From: an uncultured Lachnospiraceae bacterium
GTDB lineage: Bacteria > Bacillota > Clostridia > Lachnospirales > Lachnospiraceae
DNA: 41,676 bases
Direction of reading: 5' to 3'
Assembly: GCA_910578715.1 (NCBI GenBank)
Contig: CAJTRL010000030.1
Span: 1-41,676 of the forward strand
Below the pieces are notes generated by a model. That model was given only the letters and a program-made list of their open reading frames with translations, searched no databases and had not been told where the DNA came from. Positions within the stretch are counted from its first letter, which is position 1. Each line of letters starts with the position of its first letter. The translations under genes were made by a program, and so were the position numbers. Positions 16,300-24,965 of the stretch are shown here, piece by piece.

Positions 16300-17619
16300 A
16301 TGGACAGAAAAATTGCGGTGGTCGGAGGCGGCGCGGCCGGTATGATGGCGGCGGTTCAGGCAGCGAAAGCAGGTGCGCGCGCAGACCTTTATGAAAGAAA
16401 CGACAGAGTCGGAAAAAAACTGCTTGCCACGGGAAACGGCAAGTGTAACTTTTCCAACAGGAATATGAACAGAGATGCCTATTATGGCAGCGCTGTTTCT
16501 TTTTATGAAAAATTATTTTCCCGGTTCGGGGTATCGGAAACGATTGACTTTTTCAGTCAACGCGGAATGCTTATCAAAGACAGGAACGGATATCTTTATC
16601 CGTTGTCGGAACAGGCATCGACCGTGCTCGATATTCTTCGTTTTTCCCTTGAAAAGTATGATATCCGGGTCTTTACAGGCTGTAAAATCACGCAAATCCG
16701 ACGGGATAAAAAAACAGGCGGTTTTCGGATGGTATGCGGTTCAAAAACGTATTCCTACGATGCGGTAATTCTCGCCTGCGGCGGTATGGCGGCGCCGGGA
16801 ACGGGTTCCGACGGAATCGGTTATGCGTTGGCAAAAGACCTGGGACATCATGTGACGGAAATCGTGCCGGCCCTCGTGCAGCTTCGCTGTCAGGGCGATT
16901 TCTGGAAAAGCGCGGCGGGCGTCCGCACAGAGGCGGAACTCACGCTTTTGGTTGACGGAGTGAAAAGGAAAGCGGTGCGGGGAGAACTGCAGCTGACAGA
17001 TTACGGCATTTCCGGCATCCCGGTATTTCAGTTCAGCAGAGAAGCCGCTTATGCCATATTACATAAGAAACGGGTAACGGTGGAAATCGATTTTCTGCCG
17101 GGGTTCGACAGAGAAGCATACGGTCGGTTCTGGGAAGAGCGGTTCCGGCAGTTATCTATGAAAGGTCAGACGCTGGAGCAGTTTCTGACAGGCATTTCCA
17201 ATAAAAAAATCAACCAGCTCGTCATCAAAACTGCGGGATGTAAGCCTTCGGATGAGGTGGAACGTCTTTCGGAAGAAAAGCGCAGAAAACTGGCGGCTCT
17301 GTACCGAAGGTTCAAGGTTACGGTTTCCGGGAGCAACGGATTTGAACAGGCACAGGTCAGCGCCGGAGGCATTCCGGCAGAGGAACTGACGGACAGACTG
17401 GAATCGAAGCTGGTTCCCGGACTTTATTTTGCGGGTGAGCTCATTGACATGGACGGAGTCTGCGGCGGTTATAACCTGCAGTGGGCATGGACCAGCGGCG
17501 CCATAGCGGGGATGGCTGCTGCTGAAGATTCAGCGGCTGGGAATTTGGCTGACAAGGACCTGGCGGCCGACGGTCCGGCGGTTGAAAATTGGGGAAAGGG
17601 GAAAACGCATCATGATTAG
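16300..17619 (+). CDS. HI0933/YhiN (BaiN-like) FAD-dependent oxidoreductase
   Basis: The 439-residue flavoprotein has an N-terminal FAD-binding motif (VVGGGAAG, 7-14). The family hallmark LLATGNGKCNFSN is at 41-53 and the C-terminal FAD motif YFAGELIDMDGVCGGYNLQ follows near residue 380. Members are annotated as aminoacetone oxidase or as BaiN, the 3-dehydro-bile-acid reductase of gut clostridia. Family membership alone does not prove bile-acid activity here. The last 34 residues form an Ala/Asp/Gly-rich tail not typical of the family. No Shine-Dalgarno sequence is evident before the ATG, which lies 15 bases after the preceding stop. The end overlaps the next flavoprotein gene by 8 bases. Confidence 0.85.
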   Translation: MDRKIAVVGGGAAGMMAAVQAAKAGARADLYERNDRVGKKLLATGNGKCNFSNRNMNRDAYYGSAVSFYEKLFSRFGVSETIDFFSQRGMLIKDRNGYLYPLSEQASTVLDILRFSLEKYDIRVFTGCKITQIRRDKKTGGFRMVCGSKTYSYDAVILACGGMAAPGTGSDGIGYALAKDLGHHVTEIVPALVQLRCQGDFWKSAAGVRTEAELTLLVDGVKRKAVRGELQLTDYGISGIPVFQFSREAAYAILHKKRVTVEIDFLPGFDREAYGRFWEERFRQLSMKGQTLEQFLTGISNKKINQLVIKTAGCKPSDEVERLSEEKRRKLAALYRRFKVTVSGSNGFEQAQVSAGGIPAEELTDRLESKLVPGLYFAGELIDMDGVCGGYNLQWAWTSGAIAGMAAAEDSAAGNLADKDLAADGPAVENWGKGKTHHD

Positions 17620-19360
17620 AGTCAGTCAGATAAAAATGCCGGATTCCCACAGCCCGGAAGAGCTGCCCGCCAGAGCTGCCTGTTTATTACATATCAAAAG
17701 GAACGAGATTCTCTCCTGGCGGATTGTCCGAAAATCGGTGGATGCCAGGAAAAAGCCGGATATTTATTTTATCTATACGGTGGATTTGGAAGTCCGAGAC
17801 GAAGAGCGGATTCTGCGCCGGAATACGGAAACTGCACGGCGTGGAAAGGAACAGGACAAAAACGTACAGAGTAAGGGCACACAGGCACATGGGAAGGGCG
17901 GCGTACAGATTCAGCGGGCGGAAGATATCGTATATCGTTTTCCGGCATGTCAGACTGTGGCTGATACAAAGTTTTCGGCTGACACAAAGCCTCTGGCCGA
18001 TACAAAATCTCTGCCCGGCATAAAACGCCCGGTGATTATCGGAACCGGCCCGGCCGGATTATTCTGCGGTTATCTGCTGGCAGAGCACGGTTTTCGTCCC
18101 ATTCTGCTGGAACGGGGAAAGGCTGTGGAAAACAGACAGAAGGATGTGGAGAATTTCTGGAAAAACGGCATTCTGGCGCCGGATTCGAACGTTCAGTTCG
18201 GCGAAGGCGGCGCGGGCACTTTTTCGGACGGCAAACTCAACACGCTTGTGAAGGACAAAAACGGAAGGAACCGGGAAGTGCTGAAGATATTCGTCCGTGC
18301 GGGCGCGCCGGAAGAGATTCTCTATGAAGCGAAGCCCCATATCGGAACGGATATGCTGGTGCGCATCGTCAGGAATCTGCGGGAAGAAATTCTTTCCTTT
18401 GGCGGGGAAGTGTGGTTCGAAAGTAAAATGACCGACCTGGTCATTGAAAAAGGCGCCGTGCGCGGCGTCATCATCAACGACAAAGAACTTCTGGAAACGG
18501 ACAGCGTTGTGCTGGCGGCCGGGCATAGCGCAAGGGACACGTTTCAGATGCTTTATGAACGGAAAGTGCCGATGGAAGCGAAAGCCTTTGCGGTCGGACT
18601 GCGGGTGGAGCATCCCCGGAAAATGATAAATAAAATACAATATGGCATGGAAGAAAGCCGCTTCTTACAGGCGGCGGATTATAAAGTAACGGCGCAGGCC
18701 GGCGGCCGGGGCATCTATTCCTTCTGCATGTGTCCGGGCGGGTATGTAGTCAACGCTTCCTCGGAAAAAGGACATTTGGCGGTCAACGGCATGAGTTACA
18801 GCGGCAGAAACGGACAGAACAGTAACAGCGCCGTTATCGTTACCGTAACGCCGGATGATTTTGAAAACGGACACCCTCTTTCCGGCGTGGCTTTTCAGCG
18901 GATGCTGGAAGAAAAGGCGTACCGGGCAGGGCAGGGAGCGGTTCCGGTAGAGCGTTACGGAGAATTTAAAGAAGCGGTGACGGGAGCTCTTAAAGCCCCC
19001 TCCGCGCTGCTGCGGGAATATCCTGATTTTGAGCCGGAAATAAAGGGCTGCTGGAAGTATGCTCCCGTGCATGAGATTCTGCCGGAAGCGCTGAACCGGG
19101 CATTTGTGGAAGGAATGGAACAGTTTGGGAAGAAACTGCCCGGGTTTTCGGACAGCGGTGTTTTTTTATCCGGCGTTGAAAGCAGAACTTCTTCTCCGGT
19201 ACGGATTCACCGGGATGAAACGGGACAGTCGGCCGTCAGAGGGCTCTATCCCTGTGGCGAGGGAGCCGGATATGCGGGCGGCATTATGTCGGCGGCGATG
19301 GACGGGATGCTGACAGCGGAAAAACTCGCAATGCAGGTTTTAAAATACGCTATTGATTAA
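17612..19360 (+). CDS. FAD-dependent dehydrogenase (YtfP-like, uncharacterised)
   Basis: The 582-residue protein belongs to the large family of uncharacterised NAD(FAD)-utilising dehydrogenases of Firmicutes. An N-terminal alpha/beta domain ends near residue 65 with YTVDLEV. It is followed by an unusually long, charged, low-complexity linker (about 70-137) that includes three ADTK-type hexapeptides. The FAD Rossmann motif GTGPAG is at 144-149 and a glycine-rich FSDGKLNT segment lies near 205. The C-terminal FAD site reads LYPCGEGAGYAGGIMSAAMDG. The substrate is unknown. The start at 17612 is chosen because AAAGGGG lies at correct spacing and the N-terminus fits the family; a start at 17582 is less likely. 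Confidence 0.82.
   Translation: MIRVSQIKMPDSHSPEELPARAACLLHIKRNEILSWRIVRKSVDARKKPDIYFIYTVDLEVRDEERILRRNTETARRGKEQDKNVQSKGTQAHGKGGVQIQRAEDIVYRFPACQTVADTKFSADTKPLADTKSLPGIKRPVIIGTGPAGLFCGYLLAEHGFRPILLERGKAVENRQKDVENFWKNGILAPDSNVQFGEGGAGTFSDGKLNTLVKDKNGRNREVLKIFVRAGAPEEILYEAKPHIGTDMLVRIVRNLREEILSFGGEVWFESKMTDLVIEKGAVRGVIINDKELLETDSVVLAAGHSARDTFQMLYERKVPMEAKAFAVGLRVEHPRKMINKIQYGMEESRFLQAADYKVTAQAGGRGIYSFCMCPGGYVVNASSEKGHLAVNGMSYSGRNGQNSNSAVIVTVTPDDFENGHPLSGVAFQRMLEEKAYRAGQGAVPVERYGEFKEAVTGALKAPSALLREYPDFEPEIKGCWKYAPVHEILPEALNRAFVEGMEQFGKKLPGFSDSGVFLSGVESRTSSPVRIHRDETGQSAVRGLYPCGEGAGYAGGIMSAAMDGMLTAEKLAMQVLKYAID
17960..18031 (+). repeat. 18-bp in-frame tandem repeats coding ADTKxx
   Basis: Three 18-base units (17960-17977, 17978-17995, 17996-18013) encode ADTKFS, ADTKPL and ADTKSL. 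A fourth degenerate unit encodes PGIKRP. They lie in the linker between the N-terminal domain and the FAD domain of the flavoprotein. The third-base differences between units show that the array is not brand new. Confidence 0.8.
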
Positions 19361-19393
19361 AATGCCGATTACGCGGCGGAATGAGAGGAAAAC

Positions 19394-20254
19394 ATGGCGG
19401 ACATCAGAGAAATGATGAAAGATAAGAAAAGGATTGTAATTAAAATCGGTTCTTCTTCTTTACAGCATGCTCAGACCGGAGATTTGGATTATACGAAGCT
19501 GGACGTGCTCGTCAGAGAGTTGTGCGATTTACGCAATCAGGGAAAGGATGTAGTGCTTGTCACTTCGGGGGCGATTGCCGTTGGCCGGAAAGCCGTTGCC
19601 ATTCAGGACGAAGAAAAAGACAACCCGATTGCGGTCAAACAGGCTTTTGCGGCCATCGGACAGGCAAGGCTCATGATGACCTACCAGAAAATTTTTGCGG
19701 AATATAACCAGGTAGCGGCACAGATACTGATGACGAAAAACACGATTATCGACAATCTGAACCGTTTCAATGCCCGGAATACCTTTGCGGAGCTCTTTAA
19801 ACTCGGCGTCATTCCGATTGTGAACGAAAACGATACGGTAGCAACTTACGAAATTGAAATCGGTGATAACGATACCCTGTCCGCCATCGTGGCATCCCTC
19901 ATTCAGGCGGATTTACTGATTTTGTTATCGGATATCGACGGCCTGTATACGGATGACCCGCGGAAAAACCCCGATGCGGAATATATCGAGGTGGTGGAAG
20001 AGCTGACGGAGGAGTTGTTTGAGATGGGCAAGGCATCTACCGGAAGCGAATCGGGAACAGGCGGCATGAATACGAAATTACAGGCGGCGAAGATTGCCGG
20101 AAGCATGGGCGTCGATATGATTATCGCCAACAGTAAGGATATCAAAGTGATTCACAGACTGTTATCCGGTAAAAAAATCGGAACGCTGTTTCTTGCGTCG
20201 AAGGATGAAAACTTCGATTTGCCGTTGTATGTACAGCAGCTGCATAAGGGTTAG
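19394..20254 (+). CDS. proB: Glutamate 5-kinase, short form without PUA domain
   Basis: The enzyme phosphorylates the gamma-carboxyl of glutamate with ATP, the first step of proline synthesis. Amino-acid-kinase motifs are visible: VIKIGSSSL (15-23), VTSGAIAVG (56-64), PIVNENDTV (141-149), SDIDGLYTDDPR (179-190) and GTGGMNTKLQAAK (221-233). At 286 residues it ends after the kinase domain and lacks the C-terminal PUA domain of the E. coli and B. subtilis enzymes; short forms are common in clostridia. It is followed by proA two genes later, with the phosphate ester passed on to ProA. Confidence 0.95.
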   Translation: MADIREMMKDKKRIVIKIGSSSLQHAQTGDLDYTKLDVLVRELCDLRNQGKDVVLVTSGAIAVGRKAVAIQDEEKDNPIAVKQAFAAIGQARLMMTYQKIFAEYNQVAAQILMTKNTIIDNLNRFNARNTFAELFKLGVIPIVNENDTVATYEIEIGDNDTLSAIVASLIQADLLILLSDIDGLYTDDPRKNPDAEYIEVVEELTEELFEMGKASTGSESGTGGMNTKLQAAKIAGSMGVDMIIANSKDIKVIHRLLSGKKIGTLFLASKDENFDLPLYVQQLHKG

Positions 20255-20283
20255 AAAATGGGAAGGGAATGGAGCGGAAAATC

Positions 20284-20508
20284 ATGAGCGGAGTAGATGA
20301 AATGATTCGGCGGATTAACGAATTATACCATAAATCACAGGCGGAAGGGCTAACGGCGGAAGAGAAGGAAGAACAGGCCGGACTGCGAAGCGCCTATGTG
20401 GCGAATGTCAGAAATAATCTGCGGGGACAGCTTGACAACATTTCCATCCTGGAAAAGGACGGGACAATTACCAATCTTGGAGAAAGGCACGGAAAGAGCG
20501 CCCGCTGA
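20284..20508 (+). CDS. DUF896 (YnzC-like) small cytoplasmic protein
   Basis: The 74-residue protein matches DUF896: MSGVDEMIRRINELYHKSQAEGLT near the start, then a KEEQAGLRSAYVANVRNNLRGQLD core. Bacillus members (YnzC, YneA-linked) form small three-helix proteins of unclear role. The start at 20284 fits the family N-terminus and has GGAG 8 bases upstream; an in-frame ATG at 20269 abutting GGGAAGGGA would add MERKI. It lies within the proline operon, between proB and the cyclo-ligase gene. Confidence 0.88.
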   Translation: MSGVDEMIRRINELYHKSQAEGLTAEEKEEQAGLRSAYVANVRNNLRGQLDNISILEKDGTITNLGERHGKSAR

Positions 20509-20560
20509 CAGTCTTGAAAATTAACAGGTAATTGTCCTGTCGGAAAGGGAATCGGAGGAA

Positions 20561-21214
20561 ATGACTGCGGAAGAAAAGAAAAATATCCGAAAACAGATTC
20601 TTGCGGTACGGGAAAAAATGCCGCCTGCGGTACGGAGAGAAAAAAGCAGCAGCATCGCGGAAGCATTGTGGGCGATGCCGCTTTATCAGAAAGCCGATGT
20701 AATTTTGATTTATGTAAACTATAAAAGCGAAGTGAATACGACTGACCTGGTCAATAAGGCTCTGGCCGATGGAAAGCTGGTTTTTGCGCCGAAGGTATCC
20801 GGGGAAACGATGGAGTTTTATCGGCTGACCGGGATAAATGACTTACAGGAAGGTTACTGCGGTATTCCGGAACCGGTTCCGGGAGAGGCATTCGACATGG
20901 AAATGGACACGGGACATACACTTATGCTGATGCCCGGAGCCGTTTTTGACGAACATTGTCATAGAATCGGTTACGGAAAGGGATTTTATGACAGATACCT
21001 GATGCGGCTTTCCGAAAGCGGTACGGTTATTCATACGCTGGCACTTTGTTTTGAATGTCAGGTGCTTTCGGAAATTCCATCGGAAGTACACGATATCAGA
21101 CCTCAGATGGTCTTAACGGAAAAAAGGCTGATACAGGGGCCGGAATGGCAAACTGTGCAGACAGGAAACAGGAGCGGCCTGTCGGGCCGGGAAAGGAAAT
21201 GGGAAAGACAATGA
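20561..21214 (+). CDS. 5-formyltetrahydrofolate cyclo-ligase
   Basis: This 217-residue enzyme converts 5-formyl-tetrahydrofolate and ATP to 5,10-methenyl-tetrahydrofolate. The family signature PGAVFDEHCHRIGYGKGFYD lies at 125-144, and the N-terminal basic helix with KKNIRKQILAVRE is typical. The last 30 residues (from about 187) are low-complexity and extend past the usual end until the stop overlaps the proA start as ATGA. GGAGGAA is close to the ATG. Its presence inside a proline operon is probably a matter of co-transcription rather than pathway. Confidence 0.93.
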   Translation: MTAEEKKNIRKQILAVREKMPPAVRREKSSSIAEALWAMPLYQKADVILIYVNYKSEVNTTDLVNKALADGKLVFAPKVSGETMEFYRLTGINDLQEGYCGIPEPVPGEAFDMEMDTGHTLMLMPGAVFDEHCHRIGYGKGFYDRYLMRLSESGTVIHTLALCFECQVLSEIPSEVHDIRPQMVLTEKRLIQGPEWQTVQTGNRSGLSGRERKWERQ

Positions 21215-22458
21215 ATTATCTGGAAGAATTGGGGCAAAGAGCGGTTCAGGCGAAGTATGAACTGCAGGCATTGTCAACCGGGCAAAAAGACGCCGCGCTG
21301 GAAGCGGTCGCAAAGTCTTTTCTGGCAAGAAAGCAGGAAATGCTGGCTGCCAATGAAAAGGATTTGAAGGCGGGGGAAGAAAACGGAATGCACCCGGGGC
21401 TGTTAGACCGGCTTAAGCTGACGGAAGCACGCATTCAGGCGATGGCGGACGGTCTGATTGAAATCGCGGGGCTTGCCGACCCGGTTGGCGAGGTGCTGGA
21501 GCGCTTTGAGAGACCTAACGGACTGCAGATTACCAGACTTCGCGTGCCTTTCGGCGTTATCGGCATTATTTATGAATCGAGACCGAATGTGACCGCAGAC
21601 GCTTTCGGACTGTGCTTTAAGACCGGAAACGCAGTCATTTTAAAAGGTGGAAAAGACGCCATCCATTCCAACATCGCAATTTCGGATATCATCCGGGAAT
21701 CTCTGGCGGAACAGGGGATTTCGAAAGACGCCATTCAGATGATTACGAATACGGACAGACAGATAACGGGCGATTTTATGAAAATGAACCGCTACGTGGA
21801 CGTACTGATTCCCAGAGGCGGCGCGGGACTGATTCGTGCCGTCGTGGAAAACAGTACGATTCCGGTCATCGAAACGGGAACGGGTAACTGCCATATCTAT
21901 ATTGATGAGGATGCGGACATGGAAAAGGCGATTCCCATCGTCATCAATGCCAAAACACAGCGCATCGGCGTCTGCAATTCCTGTGAATCCCTGGTGGTTC
22001 ATGAGAAAATTGCGGATAAGATTCTCCCGGCGCTGGGAAGGGCTCTGTGCGAAAAAAAGGTGGAAATGCGCGGCGACGAAAGCGCAAGAGCGCTGATACC
22101 GGAATGTCTTGCGGCGACAGAGGAAGACTATGGAGCCGAATATCTGGATTATATTATTTCCGTCAAAACGGTTGCGTCCCTGGAAGAAGCGATTGCCCAT
22201 ATCAACCGTTATACGACAAGACATTCCGATGCCATCATTACGGAGAACGAAGAACACGCGCGCCTCTTCTTACAGAGCATTGACTCCGCCTGTGTTTATG
22301 TAAATGCTTCTACCAGATTCACCGATGGCTATGAGTTCGGTTTTGGTGCGGAAATCGGTATCAGCACCCAGAAACTTCACGCCAGAGGACCGATGGGGCT
22401 GAAAGAGCTGACAACATATAAATATGCAATTATAGGGAACGGCCAGGTAAGGCCGTAA
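21211..22458 (+). CDS. proA: Gamma-glutamyl phosphate reductase
   Basis: The 415-residue enzyme reduces gamma-glutamyl phosphate with NADPH to glutamate-5-semialdehyde, the second step of proline synthesis. Catalytic Cys is C255 in the RIGVCNSCES segment (251-260). GVIGIIYESRPNVT (115-128) and PRGGAGLI (201-208) are family motifs. The start at 21211 is chosen because its ATG overlaps the preceding TGA (ATGA) and gives the family length; an ATG 12 bases upstream at 21199 is possible. It is the last gene of the proB-DUF896-cyclo-ligase-proA operon. Confidence 0.95.
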   Translation: MNYLEELGQRAVQAKYELQALSTGQKDAALEAVAKSFLARKQEMLAANEKDLKAGEENGMHPGLLDRLKLTEARIQAMADGLIEIAGLADPVGEVLERFERPNGLQITRLRVPFGVIGIIYESRPNVTADAFGLCFKTGNAVILKGGKDAIHSNIAISDIIRESLAEQGISKDAIQMITNTDRQITGDFMKMNRYVDVLIPRGGAGLIRAVVENSTIPVIETGTGNCHIYIDEDADMEKAIPIVINAKTQRIGVCNSCESLVVHEKIADKILPALGRALCEKKVEMRGDESARALIPECLAATEEDYGAEYLDYIISVKTVASLEEAIAHINRYTTRHSDAIITENEEHARLFLQSIDSACVYVNASTRFTDGYEFGFGAEIGISTQKLHARGPMGLKELTTYKYAIIGNGQVRP

Positions 22459-22471
22459 TCAAAAACAGGTG

Positions 22472-22510
22472 GTTAAACAGTTATGAAATGTTTGGCTCAT
22501 ATTGTTTAAC
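22472..22510. repeat. Inverted repeat after proA
   Basis: GTTAAACA (22472-22479) pairs with TGTTTAAC (22503-22510), and inside it ATGA (22483-22486) pairs with TCAT (22497-22500). No T-tract follows, so it is at best a weak terminator for proA or a protein-binding site. Confidence 0.5.
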
Positions 22511-22592
22511 GATAAACAAGATTCGGAACGACTGTTTTCGTAAATTTAAGTTATTTTTTCACAAAAAAAATATTTTTTTTCGCATAACAGTA

Positions 22593-22601
22593 TGATATAA
22601 T
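22593..22601 (+). promoter_or_regulatory. Extended -10 promoter for the chemoreceptor gene
   Basis: TGaTATAAT gives a perfect -10 at 22596-22601 with the TGn extension. The -35 area is a T-tract without a good match, which is common for extended -10 promoters. No flagellar sigma-28 site was evident. Confidence 0.55.
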
Positions 22602-22761
22602 AAACAAATCACTCGCGGCTTATGCCGTATAATTACATATTTTTCATTTTCAAGTTTTTCATAATTCAAGGTGTGTCAAAATGCCGCGGTATTCTGCAGG
22701 CATAGTTACATTCCTACTTAGTGACCGAATTAGTCAATAACAGAAATGGGGAGATGCTATC

Positions 22762-24519
22762 ATGAACAGTGAAAAGAAAGAAAAAAAGAAGAAAAAGGGT
22801 ATCGGAATTTTGCCCAAAATGGTATTGATGTGTTCTTTGCCGATGATTATTCTGGAGGTCGTTATTACGTTATACTCCATGAATGCGTTACAGGACGGTA
22901 TGCAGTCAGAGGCTCTTGAAGGACTGAGCAATGTGTGCCAGTCCGTGGCCGCAGCGTATGAAGCGGTGGATTCAGGCGATTACCGTCTGGAAGGAGATGT
23001 GCTTTACAAAGGCGAATACTGCGTAACCGACAATGTGGACGTCATTGACAGTTTTACGAAGGGGAGCGATGTGTCCGTTACATTATTCTATGGCGATACG
23101 CGGAGGGCTACTTCCCTGATTGACAAGGAGACAGGGAACAGAATCGTCGGAACGAAAGCCTCCGATACCGTTATCAGCACTGTATTGCAGAAAGGCGAAG
23201 ATTACAATACGGATAGTATTGAGATTAACGGCGAAAATTATTACGCATATTATAAACCGGTAAAAGACAGCGGCGGTAAGATTGTCGGCATGGTTTTTGC
23301 CGGAAGGCCGAGTAAAGATGTGGATTCGGTTATTGTGAAGCAGACGTCCAGCATCGCTGGAATTGCGGTCGTTATTCTGCTGATTTCCATCGTTATCTGT
23401 GCGCTTCTCGTGAAAGGAATCGTGCGCGTTGTCGTTCATGCGGAAGGGCTGTTGGAGAGCATTGCGGGCGGTCAGTTGAAAATACAGTTAAGCGGCGGCG
23501 CGGCAAAACTTGGCGAGGCGGCAAGAAACCGGTCGGATGAAATCGGTATGATGATTAATTCCATGTATGCTCTGGTTGAAAAACTGCAGAGCATGATACA
23601 GAATATTAAAAATTCCACCGCCAATCTGATGCAGTCGGGAGATTCCCTGGAATCCATGGCTTCCCAGACGAGCACGACAGCGGATGAAATCGGGCATGCG
23701 GTGGAGGATATTTCCAAAGGCGCGGTAACACAGGCGGAAGATATCGAAACGGCGACGGCACAGGTTGCCGGTATCGGTGAAATGATTGAAAATATCGTGA
23801 ACGGCGTTAAGGAACTGGATGAGATATCTTTGAGCATCAAGAAGGCGGATGATGAATCCGAACAGATTATCAGTGAACTGAGCATTTCCAATGACAGAAC
23901 GAACGAGGCGATTCGGAAAGTCGGCGCTTCCGTGCGTACGACGAACGAATCCGTCGGAAGAATCCAGGAGGCAATTAACCTGATTACGGCGATTGCCAGT
24001 GAAACGAGCCTTCTCGCACTGAACGCGAGCATTGAAGCGGCAAGGGCGGGTGAAGCCGGAAGGGGATTCGCGGTAGTGGCTTCCCAGATTTCCAAACTGT
24101 CCGAGGACTCCAACAGTTCCGCGAAGACGATTGAAGATATCATTGTACAGCTTTCGGCAGACTCCGAAGCATCCGTCCAGATTATGGAGGAAGTCGGAGA
24201 AATTATCACTGAGCAGAAACGGAAGCTGGATGAGACGAGAAATAAATTTAAAGACGTCAGCCGGGGTATTGAAACATCCATGTCAGAGACGGAAAAGATA
24301 TACGGGCAGACAAAAGAATGTGACCAGGCGAGAGTGCGGGTAACGGATATCGTTCAGAATCTTTCCGCTGTTGCACAGCAAAACGCGGCTTCCACAGAGG
24401 AGACCAATGCGGCGATGCAGGAATTAAACGCGACAATCAATCTGCTTGCCGAAGCGGCGAAGGATTTGAAAGAGATTGCGGAAGAACTGGAAAGAGACAT
24501 ATCCTTCTTCCAGGTTTAA
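22762..24519 (+). CDS. Methyl-accepting chemotaxis protein with a Cache sensor
   Basis: The 585-residue transmembrane chemoreceptor has a Lys-rich N-terminus, helix 1 (about 18-40) and a Cache-type extracytoplasmic sensor (about 45-190, with VTLFYGDTRRATS and GTKASDTV typical of single Cache 3 domains). Helix 2 (about 197-218) and a HAMP-like linker follow, then a long signalling coiled coil. The hairpin tip includes AIASETSLLALNASIEAARAGE and GFAVVASQISKLS, the CheA/CheW contact region. No C-terminal CheR/CheB-docking pentapeptide is present; it ends FFQV. No che or flagellar genes are nearby, so it is an orphan receptor; its ligand is unknown, although Cache 3 domains often bind small carboxylates or amines. 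GGGGAGATG precedes the start. Confidence 0.93.
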   Translation: MNSEKKEKKKKKGIGILPKMVLMCSLPMIILEVVITLYSMNALQDGMQSEALEGLSNVCQSVAAAYEAVDSGDYRLEGDVLYKGEYCVTDNVDVIDSFTKGSDVSVTLFYGDTRRATSLIDKETGNRIVGTKASDTVISTVLQKGEDYNTDSIEINGENYYAYYKPVKDSGGKIVGMVFAGRPSKDVDSVIVKQTSSIAGIAVVILLISIVICALLVKGIVRVVVHAEGLLESIAGGQLKIQLSGGAAKLGEAARNRSDEIGMMINSMYALVEKLQSMIQNIKNSTANLMQSGDSLESMASQTSTTADEIGHAVEDISKGAVTQAEDIETATAQVAGIGEMIENIVNGVKELDEISLSIKKADDESEQIISELSISNDRTNEAIRKVGASVRTTNESVGRIQEAINLITAIASETSLLALNASIEAARAGEAGRGFAVVASQISKLSEDSNSSAKTIEDIIVQLSADSEASVQIMEEVGEIITEQKRKLDETRNKFKDVSRGIETSMSETEKIYGQTKECDQARVRVTDIVQNLSAVAQQNAASTEETNAAMQELNATINLLAEAAKDLKEIAEELERDISFFQV

Positions 24520-24543
24520 TCTCATAAAACAAGAGGTTTTGTT

Positions 24544-24801
24544 ATGAGCGATGAACTGAAAATGTCCGTGTCTCCCATCTGTACAAAAGACGGAAAGAAA
24601 TATGCCTTTGTTTCTTTCACGGACGGAAAACGGAGCGCAGAGGGAAAAATTCCGGACTGTAAGATTACGGAAAGCATGGGTTTTGATGAAAACGAGGTAA
24701 AACAGTTGGAAGCATATATGAGCCGTGAACTGCCGCAGTTGAAAAAGATGGCGGCGGGAATCGACATTATGAGAAACTTCATGAACGGCACGAAAACATA
24801 G
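24544..24801 (+). CDS. Small cytoplasmic protein of unknown function, paired with the chemoreceptor
   Basis: I do not recognise this 85-residue protein. It has a beta-rich first half (SPICTKDGKKYAFVSFTDGKR) and a helical second half (FDENEVKQLEAYMSRELPQL). It has no signal peptide or membrane segment. It starts 24 bases after the receptor stop, with AAGAGG at correct spacing, and is followed at once by a strong terminator, so the two genes form a transcription unit. A receptor-linked role is an inference from position only. Confidence 0.7.
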   Translation: MSDELKMSVSPICTKDGKKYAFVSFTDGKRSAEGKIPDCKITESMGFDENEVKQLEAYMSRELPQLKKMAAGIDIMRNFMNGTKT

Positions 24802-24805
24802 CATG

Positions 24806-24845
24806 AAAAGAGCGGAAAACCGGGAAAACGGGAACCGCTCTTTTT
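24806..24845 (+). terminator. Rho-independent terminator after the chemoreceptor operon
   Basis: A 10-bp stem AAAAGAGCGG (24806-24815) pairs with CCGCTCTTTT (24835-24844) around an A-rich loop and continues into a T-run. It separates the receptor unit from the hydrogenase operon. Confidence 0.9.
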
Positions 24846-24871
24846 CGTTAAAAAGTAAACGAAGTTTTTTG

Positions 24872-24900
24872 TAGAAAAATGAAAGACTGACAGGTATAAT
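24872..24900 (+). promoter_or_regulatory. Promoter for the hydrogenase operon
   Basis: A perfect TATAAT (24895-24900) is preceded 17 bases upstream by TAGAAA (24872-24877), a 4-of-6 match. It lies between the terminator and the first hydrogenase-operon gene. The predicted leader is about 60 bases, too short for a riboswitch. Confidence 0.55.
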
Positions 24901-24965
24901 AAAAATTACTCGGCATGTAAAGCAGAAAAATGAAAATAAATGTAGAAAGAAACAAGGGGGTAACT

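Larger units (their letters stand above)
22459..22761. other. 303-base intergenic leader region before the chemoreceptor gene
   Basis: No gene is seen. It holds an 8-bp inverted repeat with an inner 4-bp pair (22472-22510), an A/T-rich tract (about 22545-22580), an extended -10 promoter (22593-22601) and a small hairpin with ATGCCGC on its left arm (22681-22703). The predicted untranslated leader is about 155 bases. I did not recognise a known riboswitch in it. Confidence 0.6.

Noticed and set aside
16300..17619. Assigning bile-acid reductase (BaiN) function
   Set aside because: Only family membership supports it; no other bai genes are nearby and the family is widespread in bacteria without bile-acid metabolism.
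22459..22761. c-di-GMP riboswitch in the chemoreceptor leader
   Set aside because: The leader length would allow one, but I could not find the conserved GEMM-type core or a three-way junction; only small hairpins are seen.
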